Positions 56,569-64,000 of a stretch of 64,000 nt of DNA are shown here, piece after piece. The notes beneath the pieces are model-generated. The model worked only from the letters and a program-made list of their open reading frames with translations. It had not been told where the DNA came from and did not search any database. Source of the stretch: Mycoavidus sp. HKI (GTDB taxonomy: Bacteria > Pseudomonadota > Gammaproteobacteria > Burkholderiales > Burkholderiaceae); NCBI RefSeq assembly GCF_020023735.2, contig NZ_CP076444.2, forward strand, positions 945,501 through 1,009,500. The letters are read 5' to 3'. Position 1 is the stretch's first letter; each line of letters starts with the position of its first letter. The position numbers were made by a program, and so were the translations under genes.

Positions 56569-57831
56569 ATGATGTCGGTTGGCATAGAAGCGATGAATGT
56601 ATTTGGCGGCACGACCTACCTAGATGTCAGCCAACTCGCGCACCATCGGAAACTGGACACAGCCCGTTTCCAGAATCTGCTGATGGATCAAAAAGCGCTG
56701 GCTCTGCCTTATGAAGACCCGGTGACGTTCGGCGCGAATGCCGCTAGGCCGATCGTCGATGCGCTCTCCGTAGCCGAGAAAGATCGGATTGAAATGCTTA
56801 TCACCTGCACCGAGTCCGGCATCGATTTTGGTAAATCCCTCAGCACTTATCTTCATCATTATCTTGGACTGAACCGGAACTGCCGTCTGTTTGAAATCAA
56901 ACAAGCCTGCTATTCCGGCACCGCTGGTCTACAAATGGCGGTGAATTTCATTCTGTCGCAGGTCTCACCTGGCGCCAAAGCACTGGTCATCGCAACCGAC
57001 ATTGCGCGCTTTATGCTCGCCGATGGCGCTGATGAGCTGCAGGCAGAGCTTGCCTTCGCCGAGCCAAGCTCTGGTGCTGGCGCGGTCGCTTTTCTGGTCA
57101 GCGAGCGGCCCCACATTTTCCAAATCGACGTGGGCGCTAATGGCTATTACGGCTACGAAGTCATGGACACCTGCCGCCCAGCCCCAGACATGGAGGTAGG
57201 CGATGCGGATCTGTCGCTGCTCTCGTATCTGGATTGCTGCGAAAATGCTTTTCTCGAATATAAAAAAAGAGTGCCTGATGCAGATTACGCGCGTTCGTTT
57301 CAATATTTATCCTTCCATACACCGTTTGGCGGTATGGTAAAAGGCGCTCATCGCACGATGATGCGCAAGATAACGGGCGCTAAACCGGCTGAGATCGAAG
57401 CGGACTTTGAGCAACGCGTGCTGCCTGGACTGATCTATTGCCGACGGGTCGGCAACATCATGGGCGGTGGTGTTTTATTGGCGCTGGCGAGTACCATCGA
57501 CCATGGCAATTTTCAGAACCCCGCGCGGATCGGTTATTTTTCTTACGGTTCGGGTTGCTGTTCTGAATTCTTAAGCGGTATCGTACGCAAAGAAGGGCAA
57601 ATCGCACTGCAGCAACTCAAGATCGGCCAGCAACTCGACCAGCGTTACGCATTATCGATGGAAGAATACGACTATTTGCTGAGCGGCAATAGCCAGTTTC
57701 GGTTCGGTACCCGCAATATCCGCCTCGATGATGATATTTTTCCTGGCGCCAAGCTGGCCCAAACCGGCAAAAAATATCTGAAACTGCGGGAGATTAAAGC
57801 GTTCCACCGCGTCTACGAGTGGGCATCATGA
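56569..57831 (+). CDS. HMG-CoA synthase-like enzyme for polyketide beta-branching
   Basis: A 420-residue HMGS homologue (PksG/CurD/MupH type). The catalytic triad is visible: Glu82 in TCTESGIDFG, Cys114 in EIKQACYSGTAG, His250 in LSFHTPFGGMVKGAH. It adds acetyl from the donor ACP to a beta-keto thioester on Trp-flagged ACPs, making an HMG-like branch. ATG 56569 has GGAGA at 56556-56560; an in-frame TTG at 56554 lies before that site. The gene's stop overlaps the ECH1 start as ATGA. Confidence 0.92.
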   Translation: MMSVGIEAMNVFGGTTYLDVSQLAHHRKLDTARFQNLLMDQKALALPYEDPVTFGANAARPIVDALSVAEKDRIEMLITCTESGIDFGKSLSTYLHHYLGLNRNCRLFEIKQACYSGTAGLQMAVNFILSQVSPGAKALVIATDIARFMLADGADELQAELAFAEPSSGAGAVAFLVSERPHIFQIDVGANGYYGYEVMDTCRPAPDMEVGDADLSLLSYLDCCENAFLEYKKRVPDADYARSFQYLSFHTPFGGMVKGAHRTMMRKITGAKPAEIEADFEQRVLPGLIYCRRVGNIMGGGVLLALASTIDHGNFQNPARIGYFSYGSGCCSEFLSGIVRKEGQIALQQLKIGQQLDQRYALSMEEYDYLLSGNSQFRFGTRNIRLDDDIFPGAKLAQTGKKYLKLREIKAFHRVYEWAS

Positions 57832-58625
57832 CGGCACCCTCCTACCAAACCATACGTGTGCGTTTTCAGGACCCCATCTGCTTTTTGCAACTGTACCGTC
57901 CTGAGGCACAGAATACGATCAATGATCAATTGCTCGCTGAATGCTCAGAGGTACTCGATCGCTGTGAAGAGAGCACCACCGTACTGGTCATCGAAGGACT
58001 ACCGGAAACCTTCTGTTTCGGCGCTGACTTCACGGCTATACGGGCAGCGCAGACCCAGGGTAATAACGGTACCTCAGCAGCGGATTTTGCCAGCGGCGGC
58101 CCTGAGCCCTTGTATGACCTATGGCAGCGACTCACTACAGGGCCCTATGTGGTGATTTCTCATGTGCGCGGTAAGGCTAACGCCGGCGGTGTGGGTTTTG
58201 TCGCGGCTAGCGATATTGTGATCGCCGATGACAGCGCTGTGTTTAGTTTATCTGAATTGCTGTTCGGCTTGATGCCTGCGTGCGTGTTGCCGTTTTTGAG
58301 CCGTCGTGTGGGTTGGCAGAAAGCCCACTACATGACGTTAATGACCCACCCCATCAGCGTGTCTCAGGCGGTTGCTTGGGGCTTGGTCGATGCGCACGAG
58401 CCCAATAGCGATATTCTGTTGCGCCGCCACCTGTCGCGCCTTAAACGCTTGAATAAGACCGCGCTGGCCCGCTACAAGCGCTTTGCCAGTTCGCTTAGTG
58501 GGTCCTTAGTGGTAGATAGGCAGTTAGCATTGGCCGCGAACAAAGAGGTGTTTTCCGACCCGCGCAATATCGAGAACATTGTGCGCTACGTCGAACAAGG
58601 AATTTTTCCATGGGAGTTTTCCTAA
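57828..58625 (+). CDS. Enoyl-CoA hydratase-like ECH1 (dehydratase of the HMGS cassette)
   Basis: A 265-residue crotonase-fold protein of the PksH/CurE type. Oxyanion-hole elements are in ETFCFGADFTAIRA near residue 62 and HVRGKANAGGVGFVAASD near residue 115. The insert with GNNGTSAADFASGGPEPL and the ending GIFPWEF are ECH1-like. It dehydrates the HMG-type intermediate to a 3-methylglutaconyl thioester. ATG 57828 overlaps the HMGS stop by 4 bp; an in-frame GTG at 57819 is an unlikely alternative. Confidence 0.85.
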   Translation: MTAPSYQTIRVRFQDPICFLQLYRPEAQNTINDQLLAECSEVLDRCEESTTVLVIEGLPETFCFGADFTAIRAAQTQGNNGTSAADFASGGPEPLYDLWQRLTTGPYVVISHVRGKANAGGVGFVAASDIVIADDSAVFSLSELLFGLMPACVLPFLSRRVGWQKAHYMTLMTHPISVSQAVAWGLVDAHEPNSDILLRRHLSRLKRLNKTALARYKRFASSLSGSLVVDRQLALAANKEVFSDPRNIENIVRYVEQGIFPWEFS

Positions 58626-58626
58626 T

Positions 58627-59376
58627 ATGGCTACATCCGTCGTTCATCGCAGCACCCTTGAGCCCTCCATTGTGCAAGTTACGCTGGAAGATCGGGAACA
58701 TAAAAATACGTTTTCGGATGGCATTGTTAGCGGGCTGATCGATGTATTTCGTGACATCGGGTCCGATCCGACATGCAAGGTCGTGATTCTCACCGGATAC
58801 GACACCTATTTTTGCGCCGGCGGCACCCAGGAGATGCTACTGAATTTATCCAGAGGTCAGGGAAAATTCACCGATGCACCGATTTACACTCTGCCTTTGA
58901 GTTGTGAGATTCCGGTCATTTCTGCCATGCAAGGACACGGCATCGGTGGCGGCTTCGCGCTCGGTCTATTCGCCGACTTTGTCATTCTCGGCAACGAAAG
59001 CGTGTATACGGCCAATTTCATGAAATACGGTTTTACGCCCGGTTTCGGCTCTACGCTCATCCTGCGGGAAAAACTCGGGCTGCCTTTGGCGCAGGAAATG
59101 CTGATGACCGCCAAAAATTACCGAGGCGCCGAACTCGCACAGCGAGGTATTCCATTCCCAGTTTTGCCAAGAGCCGAAGTGCTGCCGTATGCCTATGAGC
59201 TTGCCAGACAACTCGCAGAAAAGCCACGTCACTCCCTCGTCATATTAAAAAATCACCTGGTGGAGGATCTTCGACAGCGCTTGCCCGCCGTCATCGAGAA
59301 AGAAGTAATGATGCACGAAAAGACGTTTCATCACGAGGAAGTGAGGGAGCGGATCAAGACGCTCTTTGGAACGTAG
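58627..59376 (+). CDS. Enoyl-CoA hydratase-like ECH2 (decarboxylase of the HMGS cassette)
   Basis: A 249-residue crotonase-fold protein of the PksI/CurF-ECH2 type. Seen: FCAGGTQEMLLNLSRGQ around residues 66-82 and AMQGHGIGGGFALGLFADF, then FMKYGFTPGFGSTLIL. It decarboxylates the methylglutaconyl thioester to a beta-methyl alpha,beta-unsaturated (or isomeric) branch. ATG 58627 starts 1 bp after the ECH1 stop; GGGAG lies 10 nt upstream. Last gene of the cluster on this strand. Confidence 0.87.
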   Translation: MATSVVHRSTLEPSIVQVTLEDREHKNTFSDGIVSGLIDVFRDIGSDPTCKVVILTGYDTYFCAGGTQEMLLNLSRGQGKFTDAPIYTLPLSCEIPVISAMQGHGIGGGFALGLFADFVILGNESVYTANFMKYGFTPGFGSTLILREKLGLPLAQEMLMTAKNYRGAELAQRGIPFPVLPRAEVLPYAYELARQLAEKPRHSLVILKNHLVEDLRQRLPAVIEKEVMMHEKTFHHEEVRERIKTLFGT

Positions 59377-59393
59377 CGTATCTTGCATTCTTA

Positions 59394-59412
59394 CCGGCCT
59401 AAAGAAGGCCGG
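59394..59412. terminator. Perfect hairpin after the PKS cluster
   Basis: CCGGCCT (59394-59400), 5-nt loop, AGGCCGG (59406-59412). It lies 18 bp after the ECH2 stop and just before the convergent glycosyltransferase stop. No U-run follows on either strand, so a classical intrinsic terminator is uncertain. Confidence 0.4.
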
Positions 59413-59427
59413 CGACTCCTACTGCGC

Positions 59428-60303
59428 TCAACTCGGCATCGAGCCGAATGGAGTCGTTTCGGCGGGTTCCTGCTTTATCAAGGCCTGATCCAACCCGTGT
59501 CTAGCCCATGTACGTTTGCTCTGCAAGACTTCAAGCACGCGTTTATAGTTCAGACTTGCATTGTCCCGCGGCTGCTCTTGATGCCATAGATGCAATACTT
59601 CAGTGGCATAAAAGCCTTTTTTACGGCGCACGCCGGCGTTGTATAAACGCGCGACAAAGTCGGCGTCCTCATGACCCCAACCGCTAAACTCCTCATCAAA
59701 GCCATTGATTGCATGCACGTTAACGGCCCATGCCGCAAGATTACAACTTTTAATGCCTCGCCATTTGAAGCCATTGACGCGGCGTTGCGCGAAGTCGGGT
59801 AACTTTATCAATAAAGGCAAAAGCTTGTTGCTGCGCTGCGCACAGCGCTGGCGGACCCAAAAACGCAGATTGGCTTGCGTCAGCGATAAGCGTTGCGTCA
59901 GAAGGTCTGAGGTGAGCGCTTCGTTCAATAAAATACGGCTGCCGGTAACCGTCCATCCTGTTTCGGCAAGCGCTCGGTGACGAGCAATAAAATCACCTTG
60001 TGGCACGCAATCGCCATCGAGAAAGATTAAGTATTCACCGCGGGCCTGGGCAATGCCTTGATTGCGAATGGCCGCGGCCCGAAACCCCTGGTCAGGTTGC
60101 CAAACATGACTCACTGCAAGATCCGTATGGTTTGCCGCAGATTCAATCACAGTCCGGGTTGGCTCACCAGAACCATCGTCAGCGACAATCACCTCATAAT
60201 TCGTGTCAGTTTGGGCCAGGCACTGTTTAAGCACTAACGCTAGCGCATCTGGCCGGTTATAGGTTGAAACAATAACCGAGATCAGAAAGTTAGTGCGCGC
60301 CAT
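59428..60303 (-). CDS. Family 2 glycosyltransferase
   Basis: A 291-residue GT-A glycosyltransferase. The N-terminus FLISVIVSTYNRPDALALVL and VIVADDGSGEPT form the nucleotide-sugar site; the DxD is in YLIFLDGDCVP. FSGWGHEDADFVARLYNAG is the galactosyltransferase-type acceptor or catalytic motif. Probably adds a sugar to LPS core or a related glycan on the cytoplasmic face. It overlaps the next minus-strand gene upstream by 14 nt, so it is co-transcribed with it and the ligase gene. Sugar and acceptor are unknown. Confidence 0.85.
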   Translation of the reverse strand: MARTNFLISVIVSTYNRPDALALVLKQCLAQTDTNYEVIVADDGSGEPTRTVIESAANHTDLAVSHVWQPDQGFRAAAIRNQGIAQARGEYLIFLDGDCVPQGDFIARHRALAETGWTVTGSRILLNEALTSDLLTQRLSLTQANLRFWVRQRCAQRSNKLLPLLIKLPDFAQRRVNGFKWRGIKSCNLAAWAVNVHAINGFDEEFSGWGHEDADFVARLYNAGVRRKKGFYATEVLHLWHQEQPRDNASLNYKRVLEVLQSKRTWARHGLDQALIKQEPAETTPFGSMPS

Positions 60304-61066
60304 TTTTGCTGTTTTGCCGATGCATTAGCATCAGCTTGAGATAACGGTAATACGTGCCTTCTGCATTAGCGATGGCCAAGATAAAGCCTTCTTTACCATC
60401 AAGAAAGCCCAGCTGGATCAGGTAAGTGCGGATGAATGCCCATAAGCCATGCCCGATTGCTTGACTGAGTGAGGCCTGTTTACCACGCTCGAAAAGAATT
60501 TGCGCTCCGGCGCTTGAATAGGCATTCATTTTATCGAGTGCTTCTTTTATATCCGGAATTGAAAAATGAATAATCGGCGAATTAAATTTGCCGAGGGTGC
60601 CGTCAATGACCAAGCTGGGATGAACGGCCACGTCAGTAAAACGCGCGCTGTCTCGCTTAAATAGGCGCTGGATGCGGTCTGGCCACCAGCCCGAATGCTT
60701 CATAAAGCGGCCACAAAAGCTGGATCGGCGTGGCGTTGAAAACCCGGCATGAGGGGTACCGTTGGTCAGTATAGAGTCAATTTCTGCACGCAATTCGGGG
60801 GTCGCGCGTTCATCAGCATCAAGACACAGGACCCAGTCGCTGCGAGCTTGCGCCAGTGCGCGATTTTTCTGAGGTCCATCGCCGGGCCAATCGGTTTCAA
60901 AGACGCGTGCGCCAAGTTCACGGCAAAGCGCAGGCGTTCCATCCGTGCTGCCTGAATCAAACACAATGATTTCGTCAGCCCAATGCCGCACCGACTCAAG
61001 GCAGTCGCCAATATCGTGTGCCTCATTCATGGCAACTATAATGACACTCAGGGTCGCGCGTTTCAT
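60290..61066 (-). CDS. Family 2 glycosyltransferase, WaaE/KdtX-like
   Basis: A 258-residue GT2 enzyme. LSVIIVAMNEAHDIGDCLES, IIVFDSGSTDGT and WVLCLDADERATPEL (DxD) match LPS-core beta-1,4-glucosyltransferases of the WaaE/KdtX type, as does SGWWPDRIQRLFKRDSARF. No transmembrane helix is obvious. It is the second gene of a three-gene minus-strand set: its start overlaps the end of the O-antigen ligase gene by 4 bp. The exact linkage is inferred from family. Confidence 0.85.
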   Translation of the reverse strand: MKRATLSVIIVAMNEAHDIGDCLESVRHWADEIIVFDSGSTDGTPALCRELGARVFETDWPGDGPQKNRALAQARSDWVLCLDADERATPELRAEIDSILTNGTPHAGFSTPRRSSFCGRFMKHSGWWPDRIQRLFKRDSARFTDVAVHPSLVIDGTLGKFNSPIIHFSIPDIKEALDKMNAYSSAGAQILFERGKQASLSQAIGHGLWAFIRTYLIQLGFLDGKEGFILAIANAEGTYYRYLKLMLMHRQNSKNGAH

Positions 61067-62325
61067 AAGTTGATTATAGTGCGTGTGTTGGGCCGATGAG
61101 CGCAGCCAATCAGTATCCCTGTTAAGAGAACAAACATATAGCCTTCTGAAATATCAAGTAATAAAGAATTCACTAAGCACCCCATGGTAAAGATGAATAG
61201 CCAACTGCTGAGCAGTTGGCGGCTTTGCATAGGGAGACGGGCGGCCGCCCGTGCAATTTGCACCAGCAAATATATAAAAAGCCCTAAACCAACTAGGCCC
61301 AACTCGACCGCAAACAAAAGATATTGGTTGTGCGGATTAGCCGTAACTGCGCCACGGGCGCCACTATAGCCATCGGTCAATTGCTTGAATGCTTCATGCA
61401 CCCCCATTGCACCGTAGCCAAAAAACGGACGTTGGGTAATCAACTCCATGCTTTTACGGTACCACTCAAGGCGCAAGCCGGTTGCATTAGGCTGGTTGAG
61501 TTGCTGGTAGGCACTGATTTCAGAGCCGGTATCCGCAAGTCGAGCACTCTTAAAATAAAGCGAAGCGCTTGCCGACGCGATTAAAAGAGCCAGAAACACA
61601 GCTTGAGCCGCGGCCCGGCGACGATCATGGCGGAAGTTGAGCAGTCTCAATTTACGCACGATTTGGTAAATGGCCAGCATGATAATAACCACTTGGCCGG
61701 TGCGGCCTTGCAACATGACTAACACGTTAACCAGCGCTAGCAGCGAGAGTAAATAATAGAATCCTTTCGCGCGTGCAGATGATGCTGTTTCAGCTATATC
61801 CAACGCTAAACTAAAGAGCAGCGCTGAAAAAAGTCCTGCCGTAATATGATTTTTAAATACCCAAGCATGGGTAATGGGATCATTCGTATTATAGAGTGGG
61901 CCAATGGCGGTCAGTCCAAGATAGTTGCTGGTAGAGAGCAGTAAGACAAAACTGAGACTGATACATAAACCAAGGCGCGCGACATTGGCTAGCGGCCGGT
62001 CTTGAAAGGCCGCAATCAAGAGTGGAATAAAAAGCAGTTTGCGGTATTTCATTAACCATTTTATGCTTTCGTCGAACGGCGCAGCACTGTATAGCACACT
62101 GATGATAAGTGCGAATATAAGAGCAAACGTAGCGATACTCACGGGATGAGAAAAGGCGTTGCGCCAATTACGCCATAACTCTGGCGCCAGCAACACCGCG
62201 ATAGCAAAAAGACCCAGTGCGAGATTGGTCAACGCAGTCGAAATAGGCACGCACCATAACGCAATCAGCGCAAACGACTGCGCTGCCGCTAGCGGATATG
62301 AAACAGAAAGCTTGGTGCCAGGCAT
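61063..62325 (-). CDS. waaL: O-antigen ligase family protein (WaaL/RfaL-like)
   Basis: A 420-residue polytopic membrane protein with about ten hydrophobic helices. The Wzy/WaaL-type region includes WVFKNHITAGLFSALLFSLALD and the large periplasmic loop with FFGYGAMGVHEAF and NPHNQYLLFAVELGLVGLGLFIYLL; the HNxYL-type motif with its His is typical of ligases. It transfers O-polysaccharide from undecaprenyl phosphate to lipid A-core. First gene of the minus-strand operon, 55 bp from the divergent msbA. Wzy polymerases look similar; the neighbours favour ligase. Confidence 0.75.
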   Translation of the reverse strand: MPGTKLSVSYPLAAAQSFALIALWCVPISTALTNLALGLFAIAVLLAPELWRNWRNAFSHPVSIATFALIFALIISVLYSAAPFDESIKWLMKYRKLLFIPLLIAAFQDRPLANVARLGLCISLSFVLLLSTSNYLGLTAIGPLYNTNDPITHAWVFKNHITAGLFSALLFSLALDIAETASSARAKGFYYLLSLLALVNVLVMLQGRTGQVVIIMLAIYQIVRKLRLLNFRHDRRRAAAQAVFLALLIASASASLYFKSARLADTGSEISAYQQLNQPNATGLRLEWYRKSMELITQRPFFGYGAMGVHEAFKQLTDGYSGARGAVTANPHNQYLLFAVELGLVGLGLFIYLLVQIARAAARLPMQSRQLLSSWLFIFTMGCLVNSLLLDISEGYMFVLLTGILIGCAHRPNTRTIINL

Positions 62326-62380
62326 AATAGAGGTATTCCGTTTTTAGCTTAACCGAAAATTATAGCGTATCTCATCATTT

Positions 62381-64000
62381 ATGAATCAACCTTCCACTGT
62401 TACTGTCATCCTAAAGCGTATTTGGAGTTATCTGAAAGCGCATCGCTGGATCATGTTGTTGGCGATCATTTCAATGGCTATTGTAGCGGCCAGCGAGGCG
62501 GGTATTCCCGCTTTGCTTAAACCTTTATTAGATAAAGGCTTTGGCGCTAAAGACCAAGCCTCGCGGCTTAAATGGTTGGTGCCGTTAGCGGTGATTGGCT
62601 TGGCTTTAGTGCGCGGCGCAGCGCAATATGCCTCTAATTATCTGCTGTCGTGGGTTTCTAATCGCGTGTTGCTCGATTTGCGTTTACATATGTTTCAGCG
62701 CATGTTGCATGCGAGTGCGTTTTTTTTCCAGCGCGAGACCGCCAGCACCATCATTAATGCGGTGGTTTTTGAAGTGAACCAAGTGCTAAATATACTGACA
62801 GGTGTATTGATTACATTGGTGCGAGATTCATTAGCGGTGCTTTTTCTGCTGGCCTATCTGTTTTATTTAAATTGGCAACTGACCTTAATTGTAGCGGTGA
62901 TTCTACCCATCATCGGCTGGCTCGTCGGCAAAATTAATGTACGCTTACGGCGCTTAAACCGCGAGCATCAGCGATTAACCAATGAGCTTTCTTATATTGT
63001 TGAAGAGACAGTAGGGGGCTATAAGGTGGTCAAAGTTCATCATGGCGAGCCTTACGAAATGAAGCGTTTTGCGGCGATGAGCACGCGCCTGCGCGGTTAT
63101 GCGATGCGCATGACCGTTTCCGGTGCGCTCGCGCAACCGCTGACGCAGTTTTTGGCTTCAATTGCATTGGCCGCTGTACTGGTGATTGCGGTGATGCAGT
63201 CGACCACCGATCAAACTACGATCGGCGGATTTGTGGCGTTTGTGACGGCCATGCTGTTGATTATCTCGCCACTCAAACATCTGATTGATATTAACCAGCC
63301 GTTGCAACGGGGGGTGACTGCAGCGGAGTTGATTTTTGGGCTGATTGACGAACCTGCTGAACCCGCGGGAGGCGGGCGCGCTTTGCTGCGCGCGCAGGGT
63401 AAGGTTGAATTCCAACAGGTGTGCTTTAGTTATGGGCAAGCCAATGCGCCTACGTTGCGCGACCTTTCATTTACGGTGGCGCCTGGCGAAGTGTGCGCCT
63501 TAGTGGGTCAATCGGGGAGTGGCAAAACCACCCTGATTAACCTGCTGCCGAGGTTTTTCGACCCTAGTGCTGGCCAGATTTTAATCGACGATGTGCCGCT
63601 TACTGAGTATCAGCTAACCGATGTGCGCAGTCAGCTTGCCTTTGTCAGTCAAGAGGTGGTGCTGTTTAACGATTCGATCGCGGCCAATGTTGCTTATGGG
63701 CAAACGATTGATCGCGTGCGTGTTCAGCACGCACTCGCAGCAGCTCATTTAACTGAGCTCATGGCAGAGCTGCCTGACGGCATGGATACCTCAATTGGGG
63801 GCAATGGCATGCGGCTATCGGGCGGGCAGCGCCAACGGCTGGCGATTGCACGGGCAATTTATAAAGATGCGCCGATTCTCATTCTTGACGAGGCGACCTC
63901 GGCCCTGGATGCAGAGTCCGAGCGTCATGTCCAAGCCGCTTTAGAGGTCTTGATGCGAGGCCGTACAACGCTGGTGATTGCACATCGGCTGGCGACGATC
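62381..64000 (+). CDS. msbA: Lipid A export ABC transporter MsbA, truncated by window end
   Basis: 540 codons of a half-transporter; the end lies outside the window. The N-terminal membrane domain (six hydrophobic helices, for example [19 protein letters not shown]) is fused to an ATPase with Walker [18 protein letters not shown]-loop [10 protein letters not shown], signature [17 protein letters not shown], Walker [14 protein letters not shown] and the H-loop IAHRLATI at the window edge. MsbA flips lipid A-core across the inner membrane. ATG 62381 ([18 protein letters not shown]) fits the family start. Only the last 50 or so residues are missing. Confidence 0.93.
   Translation, partial: MNQPSTVTVILKRIWSYLKAHRWIMLLAIISMAIVAASEAGIPALLKPLLDKGFGAKDQASRLKWLVPLAVIGLALVRGAAQYASNYLLSWVSNRVLLDLRLHMFQRMLHASAFFFQRETASTIINAVVFEVNQVLNILTGVLITLVRDSLAVLFLLAYLFYLNWQLTLIVAVILPIIGWLVGKINVRLRRLNREHQRLTNELSYIVEETVGGYKVVKVHHGEPYEMKRFAAMSTRLRGYAMRMTVSGALAQPLTQFLASIALAAVLVIAVMQSTTDQTTIGGFVAFVTAMLLIISPLKHLIDINQPLQRGVTAAELIFGLIDEPAEPAGGGRALLRAQGKVEFQQVCFSYGQANAPTLRDLSFTVAPGEVCALVGQSGSGKTTLINLLPRFFDPSAGQILIDDVPLTEYQLTDVRSQLAFVSQEVVLFNDSIAANVAYGQTIDRVRVQHALAAAHLTELMAELPDGMDTSIGGNGMRLSGGQRQRLAIARAIYKDAPILILDEATSALDAESERHVQAALEVLMRGRTTLVIAHRLATI

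Noticed and set aside
1..64000. CRISPR arrays, tRNA or rRNA genes
   Set aside because: No regularly spaced repeats of CRISPR type and no recognisable tRNA or rRNA sequence were seen on reading either strand.

Overview
The window looks like the chromosome of a Burkholderiaceae betaproteobacterium. TrpS, DapA, BamC, MutS, TypA, a RhlE-type helicase, DnaE and an LPS-core/MsbA block read like Burkholderia proteins, but base composition by eye is nearer 50 % GC than the high GC of free-living Burkholderia. Transposase fragments, decayed genes and toxin-antitoxin modules are scattered between housekeeping genes. Together with a large polyketide synthase this recalls fungus-associated Burkholderiaceae (the Mycetohabitans/Mycoavidus/Glomeribacter group); that placement is inference, not a measured result.

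Layout. 1-3.1 kb: end of a penicillin-binding endopeptidase gene, an Rpn-type nuclease/transposase, two transposase remnants, mscL. 3.4-8.5 kb: co-directional housekeeping run (PHP phosphatase, site-2 protease, trpS, dapA, bamC, DUF167). 8.5-9.1 kb: decayed Rpn-like gene. 9.2-12.5 kb: convergent slyD and mutS. 12.7-16.6 kb: accessory patch with a DUF1127 gene, a broken HigBA-type pair, an acetyltransferase, a complete 1483-bp IS5-type insertion sequence, and a 151-bp inverted repeat pair enclosing the last two. 16.7-22.7 kb: livK-like gene, typA, rhlE-like helicase, mltB. 23-27.6 kb: hipBA, then an AbiEi/AbiEii type IV toxin-antitoxin pair lodged between two 211-bp direct copies of the 3' end of trhO. 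27.8-33.8 kb: dnaE, an LTA-synthase-like membrane enzyme, dgkA.

34.1-59.4 kb is the centrepiece: one 20.8-kb gene encoding a 6942-residue AT-less (trans-AT) modular polyketide synthase, followed by a complete beta-branching cassette (donor ACP, decarboxylating KS, HMG-CoA-synthase-like enzyme, ECH1, ECH2). The synthase starts with an adaptor/methyltransferase-GNAT-ACP loading module of the CurA/AprA/GphF kind. Five intact KS modules follow: KS-ACP-ACP, KS-DH-KR-ACP, KS-ACP, KS-DH-KR-ACP, KS-ACP. The protein ends in a KS that has lost its Cys and first His. Three ACPs carry the Trp flag for beta-branching and sit in the modules with no reductive domain. Read colinearly, branch modules alternate with ene-forming modules, so methyl branches would fall every four backbone carbons, an isoprenoid-like skeleton made by a polyketide route. 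The middle of the gene is an internal duplication with an exact 6918-bp offset. No acyltransferase, thioesterase, regulator or transporter dedicated to the cluster is in the window.

59.4-64 kb returns to conserved envelope genes: two family-2 glycosyltransferases and an O-antigen ligase on the minus strand, and the start of msbA on the plus strand, cut by the window end. No tRNA, rRNA or CRISPR array was recognised.
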